The notes below the pieces were generated by a model. That model was not told the DNA's origin. It did no database searches and saw only the letters and a program-made list of their open reading frames with translations. Source: Polyangiaceae bacterium (GTDB lineage: Bacteria; Myxococcota_A; Polyangia; Polyangiales; Polyangiaceae). From it: a stretch of 64,000 bases of DNA. The position numbers and the translations under genes are program-made. Location of the stretch: the NCBI GenBank assembly GCA_025353725.1, contig JANXOF010000044.1, positions 62,001-126,000 of the forward strand, in the 5' to 3' direction. The stretch's first letter is position 1. Every line of letters begins with the position of its first letter. This document shows positions 45,078 through 53,904 of the stretch, piece after piece.

Positions 45078-46103
45078 ATGCAGGTTACTCGTTTTCTCGC
45101 CTCGGTTGCCTCAGGAGTCGTCGTTCTCGGTTTGCACGTTTTTCACATCGGATGTTCACATGAGCATATCGAAGTACCGGCGCCGGCCCCGCCGAGGGCT
45201 GTCGCTACGTCCGCAGGGACAAATAACGTACCAGCCCTGCCAACGGAACCCGACGTGTCGCAGGTGGTCGCGGAGTTTCGAAGGTCGAATAAATCGCGAA
45301 TAATCCATGGTATTCCGCATGAAAGCTTGTTGGACGACCACGCTCGTGACGCGTGGTGCCAACGCCTCACGCCCTTGGCTCGTTCAAGGATTTCGCAAAG
45401 TGGCGATAACGTCGGCGACTCCTCGGCGTGTGCCATTAGCCTTTTGCCGGCGGCCTCGCGGCGAAAGGTCGCCGGCGTTCGAGTCGTTTTTGATATCGAG
45501 TTATTCTTTCGGATGCCCTACGCAGCGGCGTCCTACGATCGTGAATCACGAACGCTATTTCTCCCGCTTGACGCCTTACTGAAAGACTGGAGTGAGGTCA
45601 CGGCAACGAAGCATGAGTGGCTCCACGCCGAGATTCACCGACGCGCACTCGCGGGTGACGCCTTTTCAGTGGCGCTACAGACGCAAGCGTCGGGTCCAGA
45701 ATACCAACCGGACGCCTTCAACGTCGACGAGATTCCGGCGAGCTTATGTGACCTCGCATCGGTCCTCGATCGCGGCGCTTTCCCCGAAGCGTGGCAGATG
45801 ACAATGGCGACAAGCTACATTGATATCCTTGGTGGGCTCTTGCTAAAGCTAAGGGAGCTCGCGCAACCACTACCTGAAGTAAGGGCAGGCGTGGGCGGCT
45901 TACGGTTCTCGCTCGAGAACGGGGTGACGACTTGGCTTGGCGGGCCGACGCCTCGCCCCTGCCTCGCCATCCTCGAAGCCATACACCGCGATGCCAAAAG
46001 CGCACTTCAGTCGCTCGCGCTGCGCCCGTCACAAACGCTTGCGGCGCGCGCTGTCCCGCTGCTGGCAGCGACGTGTCCATCGCTCCCGGTTGGCACCCCG
46101 TAG
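45078..46103 (+). CDS. Lipoprotein with an HExxH zinc-metallopeptidase-like motif
   Basis: ATG 45078 gives MQVTRFLASVASGVVVLGLH followed by VFHIGCS, a signal peptide and lipobox. After a Pro/Ala linker the domain contains KHEWLHAEIHRR (HExxH plus an extra His) and a downstream acidic FNVDEIPASLCDLASV, the spacing a Zn-binding site could use. Other parts (RVVFDIELFFRMPYAAASYD) are helical. No known peptidase family was matched, so the enzyme assignment is an inference from the motif only. It lies immediately upstream of the Rpn-like pseudogene. Confidence 0.55.
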   Translation: MQVTRFLASVASGVVVLGLHVFHIGCSHEHIEVPAPAPPRAVATSAGTNNVPALPTEPDVSQVVAEFRRSNKSRIIHGIPHESLLDDHARDAWCQRLTPLARSRISQSGDNVGDSSACAISLLPAASRRKVAGVRVVFDIELFFRMPYAAASYDRESRTLFLPLDALLKDWSEVTATKHEWLHAEIHRRALAGDAFSVALQTQASGPEYQPDAFNVDEIPASLCDLASVLDRGAFPEAWQMTMATSYIDILGGLLLKLRELAQPLPEVRAGVGGLRFSLENGVTTWLGGPTPRPCLAILEAIHRDAKSALQSLALRPSQTLAARAVPLLAATCPSLPVGTP

Positions 46104-46112
46104 GGTGCGCGT

Positions 46113-46656
46113 GAGGCTGCCTCGCCTGCCTATACCGAAGCGCGGCTCGAATCGGGCGACTTCGCCGCGGTCGTCTCTACCGAATATCGCGCTGACCTTG
46201 TCGTACTTTTGGTCGATGACAAGCCCATACTTGGCATTGTGATCGAGGTCCAACTTGCGCGTGACGACCGCAAGCGCTTCACGTGGCCTGTCTATGCCGC
46301 AACGTTGCGCGCGCGCCTCGAATGCGAAACTTGCGTGCTCGTTATCGCATCTGATGCAAGCACCGCCGCCTGGGCCGCCGCGCCTATTGCACTGGGCGCA
46401 GGCCAAACGTTTGCTCCCGTCGTACTCGGCGATGCTGCCATTCCGCTGGTCGTATCTGCCAAAAGTAAAGGCCGAAGGTAAAGCGGAGGGCAAGGCCGAG
46501 GGTAAAACGGAGGCCCTGTTGCTCTTACTCGAGGCGCGAGCGATTCCGATGAGCGCCGCCGAACGCACGCGTATCCTTGCACTCAACAGCCCAGAGACGC
46601 TCGCTCGATGGATTGTGATGGCCATGACTGCCACGCGCTCGGAAGACTTGCTCTGA
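46113..46656 (+). pseudogene. Rpn-like (PD-(D/E)XK) nuclease/transposase remnant
   Basis: Starting about ten bases after the preceding stop, a frame without its N-terminus reads AYTEARLESGDFAAVVSTEY, RADLVVLLVDDKPILGIVIE, VQLARDDRKRFTWPVYAATL, then a stop near 46481. The remainder of the family C-terminus (KAEGKAEGKAEGKTEALL..LEARAIPMSAAERTRILALN) continues in another frame, with the middle missing. The D-x9-ExQ nuclease core is retained in the first part. The gene is therefore broken by a start loss, an internal deletion and a frameshift. Confidence 0.75.
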
Positions 46657-46876
46657 TCGGACCACGTGAGCGTAGCCCAAGGTATCTGCCGACGGCTTGC
46701 AAGCGAGCTGCACCAGTCCGCGCAGCGATGGACGGCGGGCGGAGAGTGTGTCGTCCGCGGTGCCAGGTCCCGAAGCACGGAGTTACGGACAGACGGCGGC
46801 TCGGTCACCGTCGCCAGTCCAACGCAGCGCAGCTTTTGTGCTGGCACTTTGGAAAAGCAGGCACGAGGGCCCGCCT

Positions 46877-47149
46877 TCAAGCTGCGGCGTTGACGGTGTC
46901 GAGGGCATCTCCTTCAAGGGTTGACAGCGTCCGGGTCGCGGGCCCGTTCGCGCGCTCTCGCTCGGCGTTCACCACGGTCAAGAGCTCCGACTTGCTCACG
47001 AGCTCGAGCTCTAGAAGGGCGCGCATGTAGCCGTCGACGTAGCCGTGGGCGCGCGCGAGGCGGCCGTAGACCTCACCGGATGCCTTTGCCGCAAAAACAT
47101 CCGCCAACATGGCCCTGAGCCCCGTCACGATCTCGTGCTTCGACTTCAT
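46877..47149 (-). CDS. Small alpha-helical protein, function unknown
   Basis: The 90-residue product MKSKHEIVTGLRAMLADVFA.. with ARAHGYVDGYMRALLELELV and SKSELLTVVNAERERANGPA is highly helical, with heptad-like Leu spacing. No family is recognised; the style is that of small conserved myxobacterial proteins that often bind a larger partner. It stands between a pseudogene and the Pro-rich membrane protein. Confidence 0.55.
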   Translation of the reverse strand: MKSKHEIVTGLRAMLADVFAAKASGEVYGRLARAHGYVDGYMRALLELELVSKSELLTVVNAERERANGPATRTLSTLEGDALDTVNAAA

Positions 47150-47265
47150 TGCGTTTGTCTCCCTGCTCCGCTGAACTAAGCGTTATCGGAGCGAGAGCTG
47201 ACGGGCAAAATTTTGAAGGCTGGCGGTCGCGCTGACGTTCAGCTAGGTCCTTGAGCGCTCTTACC

Positions 47266-49050
47266 ATGGCCGTTCCAGAAACCGAAAAGCGGCCAGAAGG
47301 TGTTGCGCCGACCGACGACGCGCTCGCCGTGCCTGGTGAGGCGCTCCCCTCAGCACAAGAGCCGCCCGCTTCGCGGCCACCTGTCCACCCGCTGGCGCCG
47401 GCAGCTTCGGAAGTGGCGCTTTCGCCGATTCCGGTCGCCGCCGCCGCAGCGTCAGCCCACGTAGCTACGCCGGCGCGGCCTTCCGACCCGCGAATCGCCA
47501 GCGCAGCCTCGACCAGCGCCGCGGGAACCGGGGAACCCTTTGCGCTAGCAGCTTCGGTGTCCTCCTTGTCGGCTGTGCTCGCGAACTTGCCTTCGGTCGA
47601 GAGCATGCCCGCACTGGCTGCGCTGTTACCGAACGCGGACGCGACGGGTCCGTCGCTTGCGAAGGTGGGCTCTGTTCCGCCGAATCCACCGCCCCAGGCC
47701 CCCACGGCGATGAGCCGTCCAGCCTCGCTTCCCGCGCTTCCAGAGGTCCCCGCGGCTCCGGTCCTCCTCGCTGACGTCGGGCCCCCCTCGTCGGCCGTTC
47801 CCGCGCACTTTGCCGTCGCGCAAGCGCCCGCGTCGGCATTTCCAGCATCGGTCCGTACAAGCTTGGACGGCGTCGCGGCCACCGGGGAGCTCGGGGCATA
47901 TGAGGCGCTTGCTCGTTCGGCGCGCCTCCGTGATGTGGTCGCTATCGCGCGTGTCGTACTCACAGATGCCGCGCGGGCGCGGCGCTCCGAGTGGGATTTC
48001 GCGGCCGCAGTGCAAGCGGCGGCCGATGAAGCCAAGATTTCGCGTATCGACTTCGAAACACCCTTCGGCAACGTACTGAAGATTCTCGGTTCAGGTCCTG
48101 AAGGTCGAGCCGAAAGTGCTCTCGCGGCTGCCATCTGGGCGCACGCCATCGCCGACGCGCGGGATGAAGACGCAGCACGCCTGTCGGGGGATATTCTTTG
48201 GCTCGCGACGCACACCGCGTTCGACGCGACGTCGCTCCTCGATCGCGCGCTCGGCGATGAGGCACAACGACTTTGGTTCGCGATCGGCGAATGGATACGT
48301 CGTATCGATGACGGCCAGGGAGCCGCTCTCGGACGGAGCGAGACCATCGTTGCGTGCGCGGCGCTCGCCGGTTCGGACTCGGCCGTCGCGCGACGTCTCG
48401 TCGTCGACCTTGCGCAAGCTGTGCACGACGCCACGCGAAAGCGCTTGCTAAAGGCGAGCGCGGCCGCACAAGCCACGTCCGTGCATTTTGAAGGTGAGGG
48501 TGCCTCGGCGCCCCGCGGGCGGCTCGCAACGGCATTTCTGGGCCTAACCGGCTTGCTTTTCGTGACGCACGCGCTCCGTCTCGGCGCGCGGTTTGCCCTC
48601 GCCTATCGGCAACCTGCCGAAGTGTCGCTTTCCGAGGCCGGGATTCGTATCAAAACACGCACGGAGCTTCTCGGTCGCGTGATCCGAGAGCGCGAGGAGG
48701 TCCTTGTTCGCGCCGGGCTTGTCCGCGTGAGCCGCGAGGTTCGGTACCCACGCGCGGCGTTTTACGCGGGCTTGCTGGCGCTGGCAGTCGGCAGTTACGT
48801 CGGTGTCCGCGCGTTCGTCGACGGCGTACGGGCGGCGTCGCCTTCGCTCCTGCTAACGGGACTCATCGTCATCTCGCTTGGCATTGCCGCCGACTTTATC
48901 TTCGGAAGTCTCGTACCTGGCGCGCGTGGTCGCGTCCGCGTCGTATTTGTACCGCGCGCGGGCAAAAGCCACTGCGTCGCCGACGTCGACGCGCAGCGTG
49001 CGCACGACGCGCTTGACGCGTTGGCGCGGCTCATCGTTACGAAGTCCTAA
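47266..49050 (+). CDS. Large Ala/Pro-rich protein with C-terminal membrane domain
   Basis: From ATG 47266 (an upstream TTG is less likely) the 594-residue product has a long disordered Ala/Pro/Ser N-terminus (to about residue 200), a helical central domain (GELGAYEALARSARLRDVVA, AAVQAAADEAKISRIDFETP) and a C-terminal part with four hydrophobic segments (LATAFLGLTGLLFVTHALRL, AAFYAGLLALAVGSYVGVRA, SLLLTGLIVISLGIAADFIF). No family is recognised. A long open frame on the other strand is antisense and not believed. Confidence 0.7.
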   Translation: MAVPETEKRPEGVAPTDDALAVPGEALPSAQEPPASRPPVHPLAPAASEVALSPIPVAAAAASAHVATPARPSDPRIASAASTSAAGTGEPFALAASVSSLSAVLANLPSVESMPALAALLPNADATGPSLAKVGSVPPNPPPQAPTAMSRPASLPALPEVPAAPVLLADVGPPSSAVPAHFAVAQAPASAFPASVRTSLDGVAATGELGAYEALARSARLRDVVAIARVVLTDAARARRSEWDFAAAVQAAADEAKISRIDFETPFGNVLKILGSGPEGRAESALAAAIWAHAIADARDEDAARLSGDILWLATHTAFDATSLLDRALGDEAQRLWFAIGEWIRRIDDGQGAALGRSETIVACAALAGSDSAVARRLVVDLAQAVHDATRKRLLKASAAAQATSVHFEGEGASAPRGRLATAFLGLTGLLFVTHALRLGARFALAYRQPAEVSLSEAGIRIKTRTELLGRVIREREEVLVRAGLVRVSREVRYPRAAFYAGLLALAVGSYVGVRAFVDGVRAASPSLLLTGLIVISLGIAADFIFGSLVPGARGRVRVVFVPRAGKSHCVADVDAQRAHDALDALARLIVTKS

Positions 49051-49214
49051 CTTCGTTCGCTTCGCAGACACAGTCGTTCTTCAGATGGCTTCGCGGCTTG
49101 GTCCGCGCCGGCTAGCCGCACGAAAAGCGATGGTTTTTGCCCGCCTTGACGCGGTTTCAGTCGCGTGCAAAGCGCATGAGCTCTTTGCGCGCCCCTTCGA
49201 CCTCGAGGCTACCC

Positions 49215-52106
49215 ATGAGACCGACTGCCTTCGCTTCACGGACGACGCTGTCATGGCGCACGGCGCTGTCATGGCGCACGGCGCTGTCATCGCGCAACGC
49301 GCTGTCATCGCGCAACGCGCTACCCGTGCTCGTCGCACTCGCCTCGCTCGCTGCGGGCGCATCCGTGCCTGCGTGCTCACCCACAGCGGGGTCGCCGCCT
49401 GCCTCGATAGAAACGGTGCCCGAGCCGACGCTCGCGAGCGAGACCGTGGGCGCACACTTCGATGTCACGTTGACGCCCGCACCCGTGTTGAACACGCGCT
49501 CGGAGCTTCAGCCTATTGCGGCCCCCGTCAAAGTCACCGGGGGCACGGCCGATCTCGAACTCATCGCGCACGCGCACAAAGACCAACGCCCGGACATCAC
49601 CGATAAGGGCCGCGTATGGATCGAACTTTATTTCGTCAACAAAACGACGCACGCGCTCCGTGACGTCAAGGTCACGCTAGGAGGGTTGTCCGGTGCGGCT
49701 CGTTTTTACGATCAGAGCGATACGCCTTTCGCCGAGGTTTCGACCTCCAACGAACTGTCCATTCCGCGCATTGGCAAAGAGGGCATTGGGCACCTGAGCA
49801 TCGCCCTGCCGCCTACGAAAGAGACGATCTCCTTCGCGCTCGATCTCACCGGCGCGAGCACCCCTTACGAGGCACGCTCCTCCGCGCCGCTGGAGGTTAC
49901 CTCCGACGGTGCGGAGCTGTGGGCCCCCGTACCAGACGCCAATCTGGTCGCCGTGATCGACACGAAGACGGACAAGCGCATCGCTCAGGTAGCCACGCCA
50001 GGCCACCCAGAGGCCGTGGCGCTCACGCCCGATGGGACGACGGCTCTCGTCCTTTCTTCTCGCAGCAACGAGGTGCGCATCATCGACCGCGCGTCGCGTA
50101 CCGTTCGTCAAACACTCGGCGAGGCGGACGGCATCGGGCGTGAGCCGAAGCACATTGTCGTTTCGCCCGACGGCGCTCGCGCCTACGTTTCGTCGTACGT
50201 CGGCGATGCGGTCGCCGAACTTGAACGCCTTCCGAACGGCACCTATCGCGTGTCGAGCACGCTCGACGTCGGGCGGCGCCCCGTCGGGATGTCGATAGCC
50301 CCGGACGGCGCGACGCTCCTCGTCAGCCACATGCTCCCCCAAGGGAAGATTCGCGCGAACTTCGGGTGGGTCACTGTGATGGGTACCCGGCCCCTTCGTC
50401 TCGTGCGCGAGACTCGAATCCACGACGACGCGAATGACGACGACGGCGGTTTTTGCGTGACCGATCGATTCGGCGTCCCGCGCGCCAAGGCTGCAGGAGC
50501 GGCAGGCGATTCCGTTCCTTCGCAGCTCGCGGGCGTATTTTTGAACCCCGCGGGGACCGAAGGCTGGGTACCCGGAATGCGCTTTTTCGGGCAGCCCATT
50601 TGGGAGGGAGACCTCGCGAAGGGCGGATTCGGAGGGTTGCCCATCACGACGTCCGCGATGACGTTCCTTCTGAGCACGCGCGACATGACCAACGTTACGG
50701 AAATGCCACACCCCGGGGTGGCCGACTTTCGTGACGGCAACGATGCATTCTACAAGTGTTTCAAGCCTCGCGTCGAGTTCAAAGCTTCGAGTCGCGTTCC
50801 GAACGGACCGGGCGCTCAGCTCACGCTCAGCGTCGCGATTGCGTCAGGGTTTGTCGGCCTCACTGAGTCAGCTCCCGTAAAGTTCATCACCTTCACGCGC
50901 GGCGGTCGGCGCGCGCTTATGCTCTCGCGCTACTCCGACGAGCTGATGGTTTGGGACGCCGTGACGCACCACCCCACCAGCCAGCGCTACAAGGTGCTTT
51001 CGGGCAGTACGCCGAACGGCCTCGCGCTTACCCCCGACGGAAAAAAAGGCTACGTATCCTACGAAAGCGAGGTCTTCACCTCCGTGCTCGATCTCACCGC
51101 GTATGCGGGAGACGTTCTACCCGCTCCCTCGTACGTGCCCTACTCGTACTCCGCCATGGGGGCGGTGAGCATTCTCACGGACCTCACGCTCGTGCGGAAC
51201 ACCGCGAAGGTGCCCGACCGGCCGCCGGTAAATGAGCTCGGTACGGTGCAGCTTGTCGACGCCGACCCGCTCGACCACGAGCTCCGGCAGGGCCAACGTC
51301 TATTTTATACGGCAAATCCGGACAAGTTCCCGCAGCAGACGTCGAGTCGTAAAACAGGCTGCGCCGTCTGCCACGTCAACGGCGGAACCGACGGATCCGT
51401 CTGGGGAACGATGGAGGGAGAACGTCGCACGATGTCCCTCCGCGGCGGCGTTCGCGGACGCGGATGGTTGCACCAGGCTGGAACCCACGCCGATGCCGAC
51501 GAGTTCGTTCGGCTTGTCGTCACGGAGCGTCTCAAAGGGAGCGCCGCGGTCGAATCCGACATTCAGGCGCTCAAGCGCTATCTGCTCGACGGGATCCCAA
51601 AGCTCCAAGCGCCGAAGACCGACGCGGCGCTCGTTGCGAAGGGGCAGTCGTTGTTCGTGAGCAAGTGCGCCGGGTGCCACGCAGGTCCGAAGCACACGAG
51701 TGGCAACCCCGATCCCGCGAGCGCTCTCGGCGGTGGACTCGAGGCGGGCCCCCTTCTTTACGACGTGGGGAGTGCGTCGACGTGGGCGGGCGCCGTGAAC
51801 GGTGAGGGACTGCTTTTCACGTTGCCCGCAGAGGTTGCCGCGCGCTTCCGGCTCGCTCGAGGCGATCGCGACCTAGGCCCCGGGGACCCTCTGCAAGCTG
51901 AATTTGGCTTCCGACAACGCCCGGTGCGCAAGCGGGGTTCCTTCAAGGCACCAACGCTCGAGGGGGTGTTCGACTACGTGCTCTTCTTCCATGACGGCCG
52001 AGCGTCGTCTCTCAAAGAGGCCGTCGATGACATTTCGAGCCGCGTGGGTGCGGACGTCACAGAAGACGACAAGCGAGCGCTCGTCGAGTACCTGAAGACG
52101 CTGTAA
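49215..52106 (+). CDS. Secreted beta-propeller/diheme cytochrome c protein
   Basis: Start placed at ATG 49215 (MRPTAFASRTTLSWRTALSW), which precedes a hydrophobic segment (ALPVLVALASLAAGASV) and a lipobox-like PAC; earlier starts are possible. The N-terminal part has YVTN-type propeller repeats (VPDANLVAVIDTKTDKRIAQ, GTTALVLSSRSNEVRIIDR, GARAYVSSYVGDAVAELERL). The C-terminal part has two CxxCH haem sites, CAVCHVNGGTDG and CAGCHAGPKHTS, as in MauG-like/cytochrome-c-peroxidase domains. It is probably a periplasmic or surface redox protein. The leader repeats (LSWRTALSWRTALSSRNAL) are coded by a 12-18-bp tandem repeat. Confidence 0.8.
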   Translation: MRPTAFASRTTLSWRTALSWRTALSSRNALSSRNALPVLVALASLAAGASVPACSPTAGSPPASIETVPEPTLASETVGAHFDVTLTPAPVLNTRSELQPIAAPVKVTGGTADLELIAHAHKDQRPDITDKGRVWIELYFVNKTTHALRDVKVTLGGLSGAARFYDQSDTPFAEVSTSNELSIPRIGKEGIGHLSIALPPTKETISFALDLTGASTPYEARSSAPLEVTSDGAELWAPVPDANLVAVIDTKTDKRIAQVATPGHPEAVALTPDGTTALVLSSRSNEVRIIDRASRTVRQTLGEADGIGREPKHIVVSPDGARAYVSSYVGDAVAELERLPNGTYRVSSTLDVGRRPVGMSIAPDGATLLVSHMLPQGKIRANFGWVTVMGTRPLRLVRETRIHDDANDDDGGFCVTDRFGVPRAKAAGAAGDSVPSQLAGVFLNPAGTEGWVPGMRFFGQPIWEGDLAKGGFGGLPITTSAMTFLLSTRDMTNVTEMPHPGVADFRDGNDAFYKCFKPRVEFKASSRVPNGPGAQLTLSVAIASGFVGLTESAPVKFITFTRGGRRALMLSRYSDELMVWDAVTHHPTSQRYKVLSGSTPNGLALTPDGKKGYVSYESEVFTSVLDLTAYAGDVLPAPSYVPYSYSAMGAVSILTDLTLVRNTAKVPDRPPVNELGTVQLVDADPLDHELRQGQRLFYTANPDKFPQQTSSRKTGCAVCHVNGGTDGSVWGTMEGERRTMSLRGGVRGRGWLHQAGTHADADEFVRLVVTERLKGSAAVESDIQALKRYLLDGIPKLQAPKTDAALVAKGQSLFVSKCAGCHAGPKHTSGNPDPASALGGGLEAGPLLYDVGSASTWAGAVNGEGLLFTLPAEVAARFRLARGDRDLGPGDPLQAEFGFRQRPVRKRGSFKAPTLEGVFDYVLFFHDGRASSLKEAVDDISSRVGADVTEDDKRALVEYLKTL
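49245..49330. repeat. Intragenic short tandem repeat in the cytochrome/propeller gene
   Basis: Two near-identical units close to GCTGTCATGGCGCACGGC are followed by two close to GCTGTCATCGCGCAACGC. The frame is kept and the encoded residues form part of the leader region. Confidence 0.85.
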
Positions 52107-52176
52107 AGATGCGCATCGGGCTCGCTCGGCGAGGTCGCTCGAGGAGCCATTCCGCGAGACCGCTCAGTGAGGCCGC

Positions 52177-53904
52177 TCAGCGAGACGGCTCAGTGAGCCT
52201 TTCGCCGAAGATCGCATCGAGCTTGCCCGCTGTCGCGCGGGCCTCGATGCGCACCGTTCGCGTGTGGTCGTCCGCGCAGGCCCACAAGGCTGCGGAGTGT
52301 TGGCCGTGGGATCTGTCGAGCTCTTCATGGGTCACGGCGTCGACCACGCGCGCTTCAAGACCCGTGCCGTCGCCTGATGTGCCGACCGCCACGCGTAAGC
52401 ATTGGTTTGCCGCAATTTGTGCATTTTGCACATAAAGATGAGCGGCCTCGAGCGAGGCATAGCGCACGGCGCCGGCGCTCCCCTCGTGAAGAACGCCGGG
52501 GCCGACCGCCGCGCGTTCGAGCATGCGGCTTGCGGCGAGCGGATGAGCCGTAAAAAGAGGGTCCTTCCATCGCTCCGCGCGCGTCAAAAGGGCATACGGC
52601 CCGGCGCGGCCCCGCGTGCCGAGATCGACGCGCGCCTGGCCTTTACCGCAAGCAAAGAGTGTGGCGTCGGCGGCGGCTTCGCTTGCGGCGAGAAGCGCGC
52701 CGGCGTCGTCCCACACCGCGACGTCGACGAGCGACAGTGGCGCCCCCGCTACCACATCGATGCGCGTGCAGTTCCCCGCGGGGACAAGGCCCACGGGAAC
52801 GGTCACGCGACGACCGAGCTGGAGCTGCCCCGCCTGAGACGACACGGGCGATCCGTAGCCGGCTTTGGCAAGCGCCGCGTTGCGCTCGCCGCGCGTCACG
52901 TCGACCGACTGCGTCGGCGCGACCCACGCGACGTCTGGGCGGGCGGAGAGGTCTCGCGCACCGCCAGGCTTTGTCTTCGACACCACGACGGCCACGAGCC
53001 CCCGGCCGACGTGAGGTCTCACTTGAATCGAGCCGGTGAGCGAGCTTCGCGAGCAAAGCGTGACAGAACGCGCCGGTCCGCCGTCCTTCGCGCGACCGAC
53101 CACGCGGCCTTCGGCGTCGAGCACGTCGAGGTCAACGACGGCCACGTCCTCGTCCGGCACGACAAGGGCGTCCGTGCACCCCCCCTCCTCGACCGCAAAC
53201 GCTATCGCCGCGACGGCACGAGCGTCCACGCTCACGGCCACGCGGCGCTGCTCCTCCCACGTTCCTCCCATAAACGCGCGATGGGCACGCACGACGTCTT
53301 CGAGGCCCGGCCACGCCTCGGGCGAGCGTGAGGGCGCGCCCCCTGGAACGCCTCGCGCCGCGAGCGCAAGGCCCACCTCGGCCGCTTTTTCGCGCGGAAC
53401 GAGCTGCGCCGCGACGACGCAAAGTCCTTCCCCGCTCGCGGCGTGTGCGGCCACGTAAATGCGGCTCGGATGAGGCGGGCACAGCAGGATCGTGGGCTTC
53501 GGATCGGGGCCCTCGTCGACGGCGAGAGGATTCCCCTCTTCGGCGAACGCCGCGAGATCGATGTCCTCAAGGGACGCCGCGGCGCGTCCGTACGCGAGAA
53601 GGCACGCCTCCTGCGGAACGTCGACGAAGGCGCCGAGCCTTTCCCCCTCATTCATTGGCCCCGACGCCACGATCGCCACGGGCCCTGCCCCTAACTTTAT
53701 GGCCCGCGAGGGCATGTCTCCGAGGAGCGGCTCCGGCTGCAACGCCCCCGCAACGACCTCAGGCGCACCGAGGCGAACAGGCCGCGGAGCTACGCGCGTC
53801 GGCAACCGCGCGGGGCTGCACGCGGCGAGCCCGAACGCAAACGCGACTCCCGCAGCCCACGCCGTCAGCCGAAGAGCGCCTGTGCACGTTTTCAATCGCC
53901 TCAT
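52177..53904 (-). CDS. Large predicted lipoprotein, function unknown
   Basis: ATG 53904 lies inside the stop of the upstream gene (ATGA) and gives MRRLKTCTGALRLTAWAAGV then AFAFGLAACSP, a signal peptide and lipobox near residue 29. The mature 545 residues have repeated beta-type segments (VAIVASGPMNEGERLGAFV, GRRVTVPVGLVPAGNCTRI, AHLYVQNAQIAANQCLRVAV), each ending in a Cys-containing turn, and look like tandem domains of one type. No family is recognised. The upstream coupled gene has similar content. Confidence 0.65.
   Translation of the reverse strand: MRRLKTCTGALRLTAWAAGVAFAFGLAACSPARLPTRVAPRPVRLGAPEVVAGALQPEPLLGDMPSRAIKLGAGPVAIVASGPMNEGERLGAFVDVPQEACLLAYGRAAASLEDIDLAAFAEEGNPLAVDEGPDPKPTILLCPPHPSRIYVAAHAASGEGLCVVAAQLVPREKAAEVGLALAARGVPGGAPSRSPEAWPGLEDVVRAHRAFMGGTWEEQRRVAVSVDARAVAAIAFAVEEGGCTDALVVPDEDVAVVDLDVLDAEGRVVGRAKDGGPARSVTLCSRSSLTGSIQVRPHVGRGLVAVVVSKTKPGGARDLSARPDVAWVAPTQSVDVTRGERNAALAKAGYGSPVSSQAGQLQLGRRVTVPVGLVPAGNCTRIDVVAGAPLSLVDVAVWDDAGALLAASEAAADATLFACGKGQARVDLGTRGRAGPYALLTRAERWKDPLFTAHPLAASRMLERAAVGPGVLHEGSAGAVRYASLEAAHLYVQNAQIAANQCLRVAVGTSGDGTGLEARVVDAVTHEELDRSHGQHSAALWACADDHTRTVRIEARATAGKLDAIFGERLTEPSR

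Noticed and set aside
47073-48476. A 467-codon minus-strand frame
   Set aside because: Ala/Ser/Thr/Arg-rich antisense of the Pro/Ala-rich membrane protein; no motif, and the plus strand has the membrane segments.
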